64,000 bases of DNA from Pseudomonas wadenswilerensis (GTDB taxonomy: Bacteria; Pseudomonadota; Gammaproteobacteria; Pseudomonadales; Pseudomonadaceae): contig NZ_UIDD01000010.1 in NCBI RefSeq assembly GCF_900497695.1, positions 310,001 through 374,000 on the forward strand, given 5' to 3'. The notes beneath the pieces were generated by a model. That model was given only the letters and a program-made list of their open reading frames with translations. It did not search any database and was not told the origin of the DNA. Below, one piece after another: positions 56,162 through 64,000 of the stretch. Both the position numbers and the translations under genes were made by a program. Each line of letters opens with the position of its first letter. Within the stretch, counting starts at the first letter, position 1.

Positions 56162-56758
56162 TCAGCTCGCGCCAAGCAGGCCTTGCTCGCGCAGCAGCCC
56201 AAGCAAGCGCTGGACCGCATCGGTCAAGGACGTGGAGTTGTCCAGCACTTGCACTTCACCCTCCTCTACCCTCACCTGCTGTGCCCGCGCCAGACGCTGC
56301 TCGATGTCTTGAGCGGTTTCCCGGTTACGATCCAGCAAGCGCTGGCGCAATACCTGATGATCAACCCGCAGCAGCACCGGTAACAGGTCCGGGTAGCGTT
56401 CACGTGCCTGCTGCAAATGCGCGCGCGAGCCATTGACCAGCACCGCCTGCCCTTCAGCCAGCCAGGCATCGATTTGCACCGGTATGCCATAGGCCAGGCC
56501 ATTGGCCTGCCACTGCAGGGCAAAGGCGCCCTCGGCGCACAGGCGTTCGAACTGTTCAGGGGATACACCGATGGCATCTTCGCCCTTGGCCTCGGCCGAA
56601 CGGGTGATCACGCGCCGGGCGATGTGCACGTTCAGGCGCTGCAGTTCAGGGCGCGCCGCATCGATGAGGGAATCTTTTCCGGCACCTGAGGGTCCCATCA
56701 GGTACACCAGACGACCCGGGTTCACTGTACGCCGCGTCGCGCTTGCGTCATGCTGCAT
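56162..56758 (-). CDS. phnN: Ribose 1,5-bisphosphate phosphokinase PhnN
   Basis: PhnN phosphorylates ribose 1,5-bisphosphate to PRPP, the last step in returning phosphonate-derived ribose to metabolism. The 198-residue form from MQHDASATRR has Walker A GPSGAGKDS and a guanylate-kinase-like fold (HIARRVITRSAE, NGSRAHL). A TTG five codons earlier is an alternative start. No other phn genes are nearby, so it may supply PRPP independently of C-P lyase. Confidence 0.88.
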   Translation of the reverse strand: MQHDASATRRTVNPGRLVYLMGPSGAGKDSLIDAARPELQRLNVHIARRVITRSAEAKGEDAIGVSPEQFERLCAEGAFALQWQANGLAYGIPVQIDAWLAEGQAVLVNGSRAHLQQARERYPDLLPVLLRVDHQVLRQRLLDRNRETAQDIEQRLARAQQVRVEEGEVQVLDNSTSLTDAVQRLLGLLREQGLLGAS

Positions 56759-56794
56759 AGCCACTATGCTCAATGGTAAGAAAGCACGCGCATT

Positions 56795-56986
56795 CTAGAC
56801 GCTTTCCAAGGCCTTTTCTGCCTGTTGCATGCCGTTGCCGACGAAGGTCTGCAGCAGCGGAAAAAGAGAAAATGAAAACTTTTCAAACCAGTGCTCATTT
56901 CTGATAATTGGTACTGGCAAAACGCCTTTATCCGGTTCAATATTTGTCACAGAATTGACGCCAAGGAACCGGCGATAATGAGGCAT
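56795..56986 (-). CDS. Doubtful 63-residue reading frame, possibly a gene remnant
   Basis: This lies in the 344-base gap between phnN and amrZ. GAGG lies 8 bases before the ATG. The first two thirds use AT-rich codons. The last 20 residues (about PLLQTFVGNGMQQAEKALESV) use the G/C-ending codons typical of the genome. This mix suggests either a small unusual gene or the decayed tail of a larger one. No family was recognised. Confidence 0.25.
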   Translation of the reverse strand: MPHYRRFLGVNSVTNIEPDKGVLPVPIIRNEHWFEKFSFSLFPLLQTFVGNGMQQAEKALESV

Positions 56987-57102
56987 GATTCACGCCTCAT
57001 TCACAATTCAGGTTGAACATTTTGACGCCGGGATGGTCGTAGTGACATCGTGCGGCCAATTTCGAGAACCGCTTCCCCCTGAACCAAAAACCGGTCAATT
57101 AT

Positions 57103-57429
57103 ATGCGCCCAATGAAACAGGCTATTTACTCAAGCCGCACCGCTGACAAATTCGTCGTCCGCCTCCCCGACGGAATGCGTGAGCGCATTGCCGAGGTAGC
57201 GCGCAACCACCACCGCAGCATGAACTCGGAAATCATCGCTCGCCTGGAGCAGAGCCTTATTCAGGAAGGTGCACTGGGTGAAGAACTGAGCATGCGTCTG
57301 GACAGCCCGGAACTGTCCCTGCACGAACGCGAACTGTTGCAACGTTTCCGCCAGCTTTCCCATCGCCAGCAGAATGCGCTGGTGTCGTTGATTGCCCATG
57401 ACGCCGAGATGGCAGCTGACGCTTCCTGA
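57103..57429 (+). CDS. amrZ: Ribbon-helix-helix regulator AmrZ
   Basis: AmrZ (AlgZ) is an Arc-type DNA-binding protein. In pseudomonads it controls alginate, exopolysaccharide, twitching and cyclic-di-GMP genes, and represses fleQ in P. aeruginosa. The 108-residue protein has the RHH domain (about 10-55, KFVVRLPDGMRERIAEVAR, then SMNSEIIARLEQSL) and the conserved tetramerisation tail (SPELSLHERELLQRFRQLSHRQQNALVSL). A terminator follows directly. It is about 50 kb from fleQ in this window. Confidence 0.95.
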   Translation: MRPMKQAIYSSRTADKFVVRLPDGMRERIAEVARNHHRSMNSEIIARLEQSLIQEGALGEELSMRLDSPELSLHERELLQRFRQLSHRQQNALVSLIAHDAEMAADAS

Positions 57430-57451
57430 TTTCGTGGCACAATCACTCAAG

Positions 57452-57480
57452 GCCAATGCTCACGCATTGGCCTTTTTTAT
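57452..57480 (+). terminator. Intrinsic terminator of amrZ
   Basis: GGCCAATGC (57452-57460) and GCATTGGCC (57465-57473) form a perfect 9-bp stem with a TCAC loop, followed by six or more T bases. Confidence 0.93.
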
Positions 57481-57488
57481 TACCTCGA

Positions 57489-58517
57489 TCAAACCCGTTT
57501 GCTGCGCGACAGTAGCCAGAGCAGATAGAAACCGCCGAGCAAACCCGTACTCAGGCCGATGGGCAGATTGAGATTCAACGCCAGGCGCTGGCTGAGCAGG
57601 TCGGCCACCAGCAACAGCACCGCGCCCATCAACGCTGCCGGCACCAACGGCACTTCAGGCGCACCGGTCAAACGCCTGGCCAGCTGTGGAGCAGCCAGGG
57701 CGATAAAGGCGATAGGCCCGGCAGCTGCAGTGGCAATCGCGGTCAACGCCACGGCAGCCAACACCATGATCAGCCTTGTGCGCTCCGGCGCGATACCGAG
57801 CTGACTGGCCGTGTCATCGCCCATTTCCAGCAGGTCGATGTGTCGCGCATGACCAATAACCACCGGCACAATGGCAATGAAACCTAACGCTGCCGGCAGT
57901 ACGTGGGACCAGGTGCGGGTATTGAGCGAACCGGCCAGCCAGATTTGCGCCGACATGGCCCGGTCGAGGTCGCCCATGACCAGCAGCACTGTATTCAGGC
58001 CCGAGAGCATGGCGCCGACACCAATCCCCACCAGCACCAGCCGATAGCCACCGGTGCTACGCCCGCGCATCGACAGCACGAACACCAGCAAGGCCGTGCC
58101 CACTCCTGCGAGCACCGCCGCCAGCGAGGTTCCCAGGGGGCCAGCATCGAACAGGATGATCTGCACAATGGCGCCGCTGGCAGCCCCGGTGGTAAAGCCG
58201 ATGACATCCGGAGAACCGAGGGCGTTGCGCGAGATCGACTGGAAGATCGAACCGGCCATGCCCAGCGCGCCGCCCACCAGCAGCGCAGTCAGCACCCGCG
58301 GCAAGCGAACCCGCTGAATCACCCGGTCGGCGGTCGGATTGTCGCCTCCCCCGAGCAAACTCTCGAACACCTGGCCAGGTGTCAACGGCAACGATCCCAC
58401 GCCCAGCAAGAGGATCGCCAGGCCCACGGCTATCAGCGCCAGCACTGCACAGACCACGGCAACCCGTGGCCGCCAGCGCAGTGAATAGTTACCCAGGCGC
58501 AGCACCGCCCCCGTCAT
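57489..58517 (-). CDS. fepG: Iron-siderophore ABC transporter permease (FepG-like)
   Basis: This is one half of the inner-membrane permease of a ferric-siderophore importer. The 342-residue protein from MTGAVLRLGN has the FecCD family pattern: RLPRVLTALLVGGALGMAGSIFQ near 65-90, GPIAFIALAAPQLARRL near 260-280, and about nine to ten membrane helices. Its ATG overlaps the stop of the upstream permease gene (ATGA), indicating coupling. A longer in-frame start would run inside that gene and is rejected. Confidence 0.92.
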   Translation of the reverse strand: MTGAVLRLGNYSLRWRPRVAVVCAVLALIAVGLAILLLGVGSLPLTPGQVFESLLGGGDNPTADRVIQRVRLPRVLTALLVGGALGMAGSIFQSISRNALGSPDVIGFTTGAASGAIVQIILFDAGPLGTSLAAVLAGVGTALLVFVLSMRGRSTGGYRLVLVGIGVGAMLSGLNTVLLVMGDLDRAMSAQIWLAGSLNTRTWSHVLPAALGFIAIVPVVIGHARHIDLLEMGDDTASQLGIAPERTRLIMVLAAVALTAIATAAAGPIAFIALAAPQLARRLTGAPEVPLVPAALMGAVLLLVADLLSQRLALNLNLPIGLSTGLLGGFYLLWLLSRSKRV

Positions 58518-59554
58518 GACCGGCTCATCCGGAACTTGCGCACGATGACAATGAAGAACGGCCCACCGATCAACAAGGCAATGATCCCGGCGGCGACCTC
58601 CGCTGGCGCAGCGACAACACGGCCGATTACATCGGCGCCCAGCAGCAGGATCGCGGCAATCAGCCCGGCATAGGGCACTATCCAGCGGTAGTCCGGCCCC
58701 ACCACCCGCCGGGCTAGATGCGGTGCGACCAGGCCGACGAAGCCGATCGGCCCGGCAGCCGCGGTTGCCGCCCCGGCCAGCAGCATCACTGCCAGGCAAG
58801 CCAGCAACCAGGTAGCGCGAAGATTGACGCCCAGGGCCTGGCCAAGATCCGTGCCCAGGGCCATGGCATTGAGGTTGCCGACGATAGCGATGGCCAGCGC
58901 CAGCCCGACAGCGGCGACCAACGCGAGCACGCCAAGGGTCTGGAAGCTGCTGCCTTCAACCGAGCCGGCCGACCATCTGCGAAAGCTGTCGAACACCTCA
59001 AGCGGGGCGTTGAGCAGGAGGATGCCGGTGATCGACGCCAGCATCACCGACAACCCCGCCCCGGCCAGCACCAGGCGCACCGGGTTGGTACCGGTTTCGT
59101 GAGCCTGGCCAAGAATGAACACGGCAAGCGCGGCCAGCCCGGCACCCGCAAAGGCGAAGCCGACATACTCGACAATGCTCACCAGCTTGAACAGGGTCAC
59201 GCCGATGATGACCGCCAGCGCAGCACCTGCGTTGATGCCAAGCAGCCCGGGTTCGGCCAGCGGATTACGTGTCACCGCCTGCATCAGCGCCCCGGCCACG
59301 CCCAGGGCCAGGCCCGCCAGAATGGCTACCAGGGTGCGGGGAACACGCAGTTCTCGAATCACCAGATGCTGATTGTTCTGTGGGTCATACGACCAGAAGG
59401 CATCGGCGATTTCGCCAAGACCGATGGCGCGTGAACCGATCAGCAGGCTGCAGACGGCGACCAGCCCAAGCACGCCCAGGCCAGTCAGCAGCCCCGAGGA
59501 GCGCATGCGCCGGTGCCGGTTGAAAGCCACGGTGCGCAACGCTGCAATCGCCAT
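58514..59554 (-). CDS. fepD: Iron-siderophore ABC transporter permease (FepD-like)
   Basis: This is the partner permease subunit, with 346 residues and about ten helices. FecCD motifs are RVPRTLVAILAGLALGVAGALMQAVTRNPLAEP and GPIGFVGLVAPHLARRVVGPDYR. It is encoded 3 bases after fepB and overlaps fepG, forming a fepB-fepD-fepG operon. Confidence 0.93.
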   Translation of the reverse strand: MAIAALRTVAFNRHRRMRSSGLLTGLGVLGLVAVCSLLIGSRAIGLGEIADAFWSYDPQNNQHLVIRELRVPRTLVAILAGLALGVAGALMQAVTRNPLAEPGLLGINAGAALAVIIGVTLFKLVSIVEYVGFAFAGAGLAALAVFILGQAHETGTNPVRLVLAGAGLSVMLASITGILLLNAPLEVFDSFRRWSAGSVEGSSFQTLGVLALVAAVGLALAIAIVGNLNAMALGTDLGQALGVNLRATWLLACLAVMLLAGAATAAAGPIGFVGLVAPHLARRVVGPDYRWIVPYAGLIAAILLLGADVIGRVVAAPAEVAAGIIALLIGGPFFIVIVRKFRMSRS

Positions 59555-59557
59555 GGC

Positions 59558-60487
59558 TCAGCGCAGATGCCGGGCGACGGTATCGATCATCTGCCGGCCA
59601 GAGTAGTAGTCGACACGGAACGAGGTCGGCCCCAAGGCGTAGACTTTGTTCTGCGTCACCGCGGGCAGGTTGGCCAGTAACGGGTCGGCAAGAAACGCCT
59701 GTACATCAGCGTCGGTGGCGCCGAGCAGAAACACGCTTTCACCGGTGATCGCCGCCGAAAGGTTTTCGCGGGAGATGAACTCGAAGTCCACGGCGCGGGT
59801 GACCTCGCCACTCAGGGCCGGTGGCAGGCTTGCGACCTTGACCCCCAGCGCAGTGAACAACCGGGCCTGCGGGCTGGAAGCGCGGCCGACGGAATAGCTG
59901 CCACCGATGTTGTAACCGACGATGCTTACACCGCCTTTGGGCGGATTGATCGAGGCCGCGGTGAGTGCGGCGTAATCGTCAAAGTCCTTGATCGCTGCCT
60001 GTGCTTGCGCCTCCAGGCCTGCGGCCTTTCCCAGAGTGGTGGCAATCTCTTGCCAGCTCTGGTTCGAGTAATTGACCACCAGGGTCGGTATGCCCTGGGC
60101 CTCCAGCTCGGCCTGGTGCTGGACCACGCTGTCGGCACCGGTGGCGGCGAGCACCAGCAGGTCCGGATTGACGCCGAGCACCGCCTCGATATCGAACACC
60201 AGGTTGGGGTACAGCACCTCGACCTGGCGCGCATCGGCGACGCTCGCCCACTGGCTGAAAAAGCCCTTGCTGTCGGTCATCCGGCTCGGGGTGGTGGCAG
60301 CAGTGGCCACCAGCGGTGCCTTCATGGCCAGCAGGATGCCGGTGACACTCGGCGAGGTCGAGGCAATCCGCAGCGGCTTGGACTGCCCGGCCGCGACAGC
60401 GGTTGCCGGACGCAGCCCGACGGCGGTACAGGCGAGCAGGATCAGCGCCGCAACAGCCAGCGTTGGCGCAAATGTGAGCTTTTTCAT
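59558..60487 (-). CDS. fepB: Periplasmic siderophore-binding protein (FepB-like)
   Basis: This binding protein hands a ferric siderophore from the receptor to the FepDG permease. The 309-residue precursor has a Sec signal (LAVAALILLACTAV region) and the class III binding-protein fold with signature NPDLLVLAATGADS and NVGGSYS-like GYNIGGSYS. The Cys in the hydrophobic core (LLACTAV) lacks a proper lipobox, so a soluble form is more likely. The gene is first in the operon and divergent from fepC. Confidence 0.9.
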   Translation of the reverse strand: MKKLTFAPTLAVAALILLACTAVGLRPATAVAAGQSKPLRIASTSPSVTGILLAMKAPLVATAATTPSRMTDSKGFFSQWASVADARQVEVLYPNLVFDIEAVLGVNPDLLVLAATGADSVVQHQAELEAQGIPTLVVNYSNQSWQEIATTLGKAAGLEAQAQAAIKDFDDYAALTAASINPPKGGVSIVGYNIGGSYSVGRASSPQARLFTALGVKVASLPPALSGEVTRAVDFEFISRENLSAAITGESVFLLGATDADVQAFLADPLLANLPAVTQNKVYALGPTSFRVDYYSGRQMIDTVARHLR

Positions 60488-60573
60488 CGGCGATCTTTCT
60501 TCGGCTACAAGTGAGGCAGGAAGGGTTCGACAGCGGGTGCTTGCCCGCCTAAACGTGGATGCGATGCAATCTC

Positions 60574-60600
60574 ATTCCATATTGCAGAATTAATTCTGCA
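60574..60600. promoter_or_regulatory. Palindromic operator candidate between fepB and fepC
   Basis: TGCAGAATTAATTCTGCA (60583-60600) is a perfect 18-base palindrome. With the preceding ATTCCATAT (from 60574) it aligns with 62312-62336 in the promoter region of the IclR-family gene and receptor. It is the only strong dyad in this gap and does not match a Fur box. Confidence 0.6.
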
Positions 60601-60644
60601 CATGCAATACTCGCCGCCGAGCTGCCAGCCAGGAAAGGCCACCC

Positions 60645-61445
60645 ATGACGCATCGCCTGCATGCTGACACCGTGACGCTGTGTTACGACCAGCGCACCAT
60701 CTCCAGCGACCTGTCCATCGCCATCCCCGATGGCTCCTTCAGCGTGATTGTCGGGCCCAATGCCTGTGGTAAATCCACCCTGCTGCGCGCCTTGTCGCGG
60801 CTGCTTGTTCCCGCCCAAGGCCGAGTGGTGCTTGACGGTAAAACCATCACCGAGCTTCCCGCCAAGGAGGTCGCCCGACGCCTCGGCCTGCTGCCGCAAA
60901 GCGCCACGGCACCGGAAGGCATCACGGTTGCCGACCTGGTGGCACGCGGGCGATTCCCTCACCAATCATTCTTGCGCCAATGGTCCGCGGCCGATGAACA
61001 GGCGGTCAACTCTGCCATGGCCGCAACCCAGGTCAGCGAGCTGGCGGAGCGGGTGCTGGATGAACTCTCTGGCGGCCAGCGTCAGCGGGTATGGATTGCC
61101 ATGGTGCTGGCGCAGGACACACCGATCCTGCTGCTCGATGAGCCCACCACCTTCCTCGACATCGCCCACCAGATCGAACTGCTCGAACTGCTCAGCGATC
61201 TCAACCGCCAGGGTCGGACCATCGTTGCGGTACTGCACGACCTCAACCAGGCCTGCCGCTACGCTTCACACCTGATTGCCATGCGCGGCGGCGCGGTGCT
61301 GGCCCAGGGCGAGCCTGGCGCAATATTCACCGAAGCGCTGGTAGAGGAGGTATTCGGCCTGGCCTCGGTGATCATTGCCGACCCGGTCACCGGCACCCCG
61401 CTGGTGGTACCCAAGGGACGCCAGATGCAGATTCAACCGCGCTGA
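60645..61445 (+). CDS. fepC: Iron-siderophore ABC transporter ATPase (FepC-like)
   Basis: This is the ATP-hydrolysing subunit. The 266-residue protein has Walker A GPNACGKST, Q-loop GLLPQSA, signature LSGGQRQRV, Walker B ILLLDEPT and the switch His in VLHDLNQACRYA. It is encoded divergently from the binding protein and permeases across a 157-base gap. Its last 13 bases overlap the end of the convergent IclR-family gene. Confidence 0.95.
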   Translation: MTHRLHADTVTLCYDQRTISSDLSIAIPDGSFSVIVGPNACGKSTLLRALSRLLVPAQGRVVLDGKTITELPAKEVARRLGLLPQSATAPEGITVADLVARGRFPHQSFLRQWSAADEQAVNSAMAATQVSELAERVLDELSGGQRQRVWIAMVLAQDTPILLLDEPTTFLDIAHQIELLELLSDLNRQGRTIVAVLHDLNQACRYASHLIAMRGGAVLAQGEPGAIFTEALVEEVFGLASVIIADPVTGTPLVVPKGRQMQIQPR

Positions 61446-62236
61446 TCGAAAATCCGCCCACCCGTGGCCTGGTTGACCAGGCCGGCTTCACGGTGCAAGG
61501 CGTCGCGATCCTCTGCTGATTTGAGCTGGCCAAGGTCAGTGACCGTGGTCATCACGCAGACAATTTCCTGCTGGGCGTCGAACACCGGCGCCGCCTGGCC
61601 GGTAACATTCGACAGCAAATGGCTGGTCAGCTCGGCCCAGCGGCCGCTACGCACCTCATCGAGCAGCGCCTTGCTCGGCGGCGTGCCGCGAAAATGCGCC
61701 GGCTGCTGCTTGCGCGCGGCATCGATCACCGCCTTGGGCAGGAAGGCCTGGAACACCAGGCCGCAGGCGGTATTGTCAATCGGCAGGATATCGCCCAATG
61801 CCAGCGGGTTGATCGAGAAATAGGCACTGCGGTACCAACGCACCAGTGTCGGCCCGCGGTCGGTCCAGATCGCCACCCCGCCGCTGGCGGCATGCTGCTG
61901 GGCCAGGGACTTCATGTGCTGGGCGGCGATGTCTACCGCGTCGACACGCTTCAAGGCGCTGATGCCAATGTTCAAGGCGGCCGGCCCCAGGTCGTACAGG
62001 CCGCTGGCCGGGTCCTGCTTGGCCAGGCCTTCCTTGACCAGGCTCTGCAGATAGCGGTGGGCGGTCGAGCCGCCGGTAGCGGTGCGCCGAGCGACCTCCC
62101 CCAGCGCCAACTCACTCTCGGCATTGGCCAGGACCTGGAGAAAACGCACCGCGATCGACACCGACTGAATAGTGCCGGAGCGCTTTTCCGGGGCTGCTTG
62201 CGCTTCTTCGTCCAGGGCGGTCATCTCATTGTTCAA
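61433..62236 (-). CDS. IclR-family transcriptional regulator
   Basis: The protein has an N-terminal winged HTH (SIAVRFLQVLANAESELALGEVARRTATGGSTAHRYLQSLVKEGL) and a C-terminal IclR effector-binding domain (DNTACGLVFQAFLPKAV; VTGQAAPVFDAQQEIVCVMT). The TTG at 62236 (267 residues) has GGAG 9 bases upstream. The ATG at 62224 is an alternative without one. It is convergent with fepC and divergent from the TonB-dependent receptor. A shared dyad motif suggests it controls this uptake system. Confidence 0.87.
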   Translation of the reverse strand: MNNEMTALDEEAQAAPEKRSGTIQSVSIAVRFLQVLANAESELALGEVARRTATGGSTAHRYLQSLVKEGLAKQDPASGLYDLGPAALNIGISALKRVDAVDIAAQHMKSLAQQHAASGGVAIWTDRGPTLVRWYRSAYFSINPLALGDILPIDNTACGLVFQAFLPKAVIDAARKQQPAHFRGTPPSKALLDEVRSGRWAELTSHLLSNVTGQAAPVFDAQQEIVCVMTTVTDLGQLKSAEDRDALHREAGLVNQATGGRIFDQRG

Positions 62237-62311
62237 TTGTTCGCTCTCCTCGCCGGCGCACACGGTCGCGCTTGTTGGCGGCCATGATACCGATTCCATG
62301 AACCTGTACCT

Positions 62312-62336
62312 ATTCCCATTTTGCGGAATGAATTCT
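62312..62336. promoter_or_regulatory. Operator candidate between the IclR-family gene and the TonB receptor
   Basis: The 25-base stretch begins ATTCC, contains TTGCGGAAT and ends AATTCT. It aligns with 60574-60597 with four substitutions and a one-base gap. ATTCC and GGAAT also form an interrupted dyad within it. Confidence 0.55.
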
Positions 62337-62406
62337 TTATTGAGGAACGCAATGGCACCATGCTACCCTCGAACAGGAAAGAGGATCATTCTCATTTGGG
62401 GGCATC

Positions 62407-64000
62407 TTGAAGGCACATCCACACCGCACACTGCGCCAAGGCTTTAGTGTGTTGACACTCTCGACATTGCTGGCATCGCCTTACGCCTTTGGACAATCCG
62501 TCGTCACTACCCACAAGCAGAGCGTTGTTTTCGAGCCGATCATCGTCACCGGCGAAAAGCTCGAACGCGACCTGAAAGACACGGCCTCTTCCGTATCGAT
62601 CAAGACCGCCAAGGAGATCGACAAGGAAAAGAGCGGCAGCGCGTCGGTGTCGGAAGTGCTCAATGATGTACCCAACGTGATCTACACCGACTCGGTGGGC
62701 GCGCCGATCATTCGCGGCCAGGACACCCAGGGCCCGAACAATGGCCAGAACGTGTTCTGGGGTGGCACCGTGCCGCGGGCGACGATCAACCTCGACGGCC
62801 ATTACCTGAACTACAACGAGATGTTCTTCGGTGCCACCTCGGTCTGGGACGTGGACAGCATCGAAGTGTTCCGTGGTCCACAGACCACCTCGCAAGGGGC
62901 CAACGCCATTGCCGGTGCGATCATCGTCAACACCAAGGATCCGACCTTCACTCCGCAGGCGGCCTACCAGACCGAGATCGGCAGCTACGATGCCAAGCGC
63001 AGCTCGGTTGCCATTTCCGGCCCGCTGATGGGCAATGAACTGGCCGGACGCCTGGCGGTGGACTACTCGGCGCGCGACACTTTCATCGACTACGACAATC
63101 CGAAATTCCAACCCGGCAAGACCGACCAGAATTTCCGTGCCGTCAATGCCCGGGCCAAGCTGCTGTGGGTGCCTGAGTCACTGCCGGGGCTTGAGGCCAA
63201 ATACACCTTCTCGCACAACGATAGCAATCGCCCGACCCAGGAAGCGGCCTCGGCGCCCTTTCACAAGCTCGACCACGACACCACCACCATGCCCAGCTGG
63301 GAGCAAGACACCAACACCAGCGTGCTGGATGTCAGCTATGACTTCGACAACGGCATCAAGCTGTTCAACCAGGCGCAGTATTCGCTGTCCAACGTGCAGC
63401 GGGTAACCGGCGTTGCCGGTGAAGGCGATGCCGATATCAAGCAGAAGAACGCCTCCAACGAATCGCGTATTACCTTTGGCGACGCGCTTGATACCGTCAG
63501 CGGCATGGGCGGCATCTACTATGCCCACACCAAGACCGACGAAACCCTGAACCTGCGCGGACTGTCGGCCTTCGATGACACCAAGGAAAACCTCGGCATC
63601 TTCGGCGAGCTGAACTATCGCCTGAGTGACCGCTGGACCCTGAGCACCGGCCTGCGCTATCAGCAGGATCACATCGAGCGCCAGGGCAATTCAGTGCTTG
63701 CGCCCACGGCACTGGACTACGGGAAAACCTTCTCCGCCCTACTGCCCAAGGTCTCGCTGGCCTTCGCCGCGACGCCGGACTGGACCGTCGGCGCCCTGGT
63801 CAGCCGCGGTTACAACCCTGGCGGTGTGTCACTCAACCTGACCACCCGGCAGTGGGCATACTTCAAGGAAGAGTCGATCTGGAACTATGAGCTGTTCAGC
63901 CGCGCCAACCTGCTCGACGACCGCCTGATCCTCAGTAGCAACCTGTTCTACATGGACTTCAAGGACGCCCAGTACAACATCCCGGTGGTGATCTCCCCGG
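62407..64000 (+). CDS. TonB-dependent outer-membrane receptor (3' end outside the window)
   Basis: The reading frame is open to the right edge, giving at least 531 residues. It starts at TTG (GGGGG just upstream), with a signal peptide whose core is FSVLTLSTLLASPYAFGQ. A TonB box (EPIIVTG) and a plug domain follow (SVSEVLNDVPNV, RGPQTTSQGANAIAGAIIV). The start of a beta-barrel is visible (GLRYQQDHIE; VSRGYNPGGV). There is no N-terminal signalling domain, so it is not an ECF-sigma-coupled receptor. Beside fepBCDG it probably imports the same ferric siderophore or other ligand. Confidence 0.9.
   Translation, partial: MKAHPHRTLRQGFSVLTLSTLLASPYAFGQSVVTTHKQSVVFEPIIVTGEKLERDLKDTASSVSIKTAKEIDKEKSGSASVSEVLNDVPNVIYTDSVGAPIIRGQDTQGPNNGQNVFWGGTVPRATINLDGHYLNYNEMFFGATSVWDVDSIEVFRGPQTTSQGANAIAGAIIVNTKDPTFTPQAAYQTEIGSYDAKRSSVAISGPLMGNELAGRLAVDYSARDTFIDYDNPKFQPGKTDQNFRAVNARAKLLWVPESLPGLEAKYTFSHNDSNRPTQEAASAPFHKLDHDTTTMPSWEQDTNTSVLDVSYDFDNGIKLFNQAQYSLSNVQRVTGVAGEGDADIKQKNASNESRITFGDALDTVSGMGGIYYAHTKTDETLNLRGLSAFDDTKENLGIFGELNYRLSDRWTLSTGLRYQQDHIERQGNSVLAPTALDYGKTFSALLPKVSLAFAATPDWTVGALVSRGYNPGGVSLNLTTRQWAYFKEESIWNYELFSRANLLDDRLILSSNLFYMDFKDAQYNIPVVISP

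Noticed and set aside
62280..62406. Fur box in front of the TonB receptor
   Set aside because: No sequence resembling GATAATGATAATCATTATC was found; the visible dyad is of another type.

Overview
The window is about 64 kb of a Pseudomonas chromosome, most likely from the P. putida/P. fluorescens side of the genus. This rests on the flagellar gene order (fliC-flaG-fliD-fliS-fliT-fleQ-fleSR-fliEFG), the bkdR/bkdA1A2B/lpdV cluster beside it, REP elements of the P. putida type, AmrZ, and consistently high GC3 coding. No replication origin, insertion sequence, prophage or CRISPR array is visible.

Region 1 (1-39 kb) is the flagellar and chemotaxis block, almost all on the minus strand. In transcription order it contains cheV-cheR, flgBCDE with a small secreted protein, flgFGHIJKL, a flagellin-modification island (three very large multidomain glycosyltransferases and a FabH-like ketosynthase), fliC, flaG, fliD, fliS-fliT, fleQ, fleS-fleR, and fliE-fliF-fliG, which runs off the left edge. 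flgA, flgM, flgN and the PilZ flagellar brake ycgR follow on the plus strand to 41.8 kb. The three-tier control can be read directly from the promoters. Sigma54 GG-N10-GC boxes precede fliE, fleS, flgF, flgB, flgA and possibly fliD. Sigma28 (FliA) boxes precede fliC, fliS and flgM. A plus-strand autotransporter gene separates cheR from flgB.

Region 2 (41.9-50.5 kb) is metabolic: an MFS transporter, a glutamine-synthetase-like (glutamylpolyamine) ligase, BkdR, and the branched-chain 2-oxoacid dehydrogenase operon bkdA1-bkdA2-bkdB-lpdV. One REP element lies in frame inside bkdB.

Region 3 (50.5-57.5 kb) is mixed: a PAS-GGDEF diguanylate cyclase, an uncharacterised coiled protein, a LysR/GST/LLM-oxidoreductase group, a foreign-looking small cytochrome c next to tRNA-Arg(CCT), phnN and amrZ. 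Several proteins in the window touch cyclic-di-GMP and motility (FleQ, YcgR, the diguanylate cyclase, AmrZ).

Region 4 (57.5-64 kb) is a Fep-type uptake system: fepG-fepD-fepB on the minus strand, fepC divergent, an IclR-family regulator, and a TonB-dependent receptor cut by the right edge. A shared near-palindromic motif lies in both divergent promoter regions and probably binds the IclR-family protein.

Start codons were chosen from homology and Shine-Dalgarno placement. All functional calls come from reading the sequence, without database searches.
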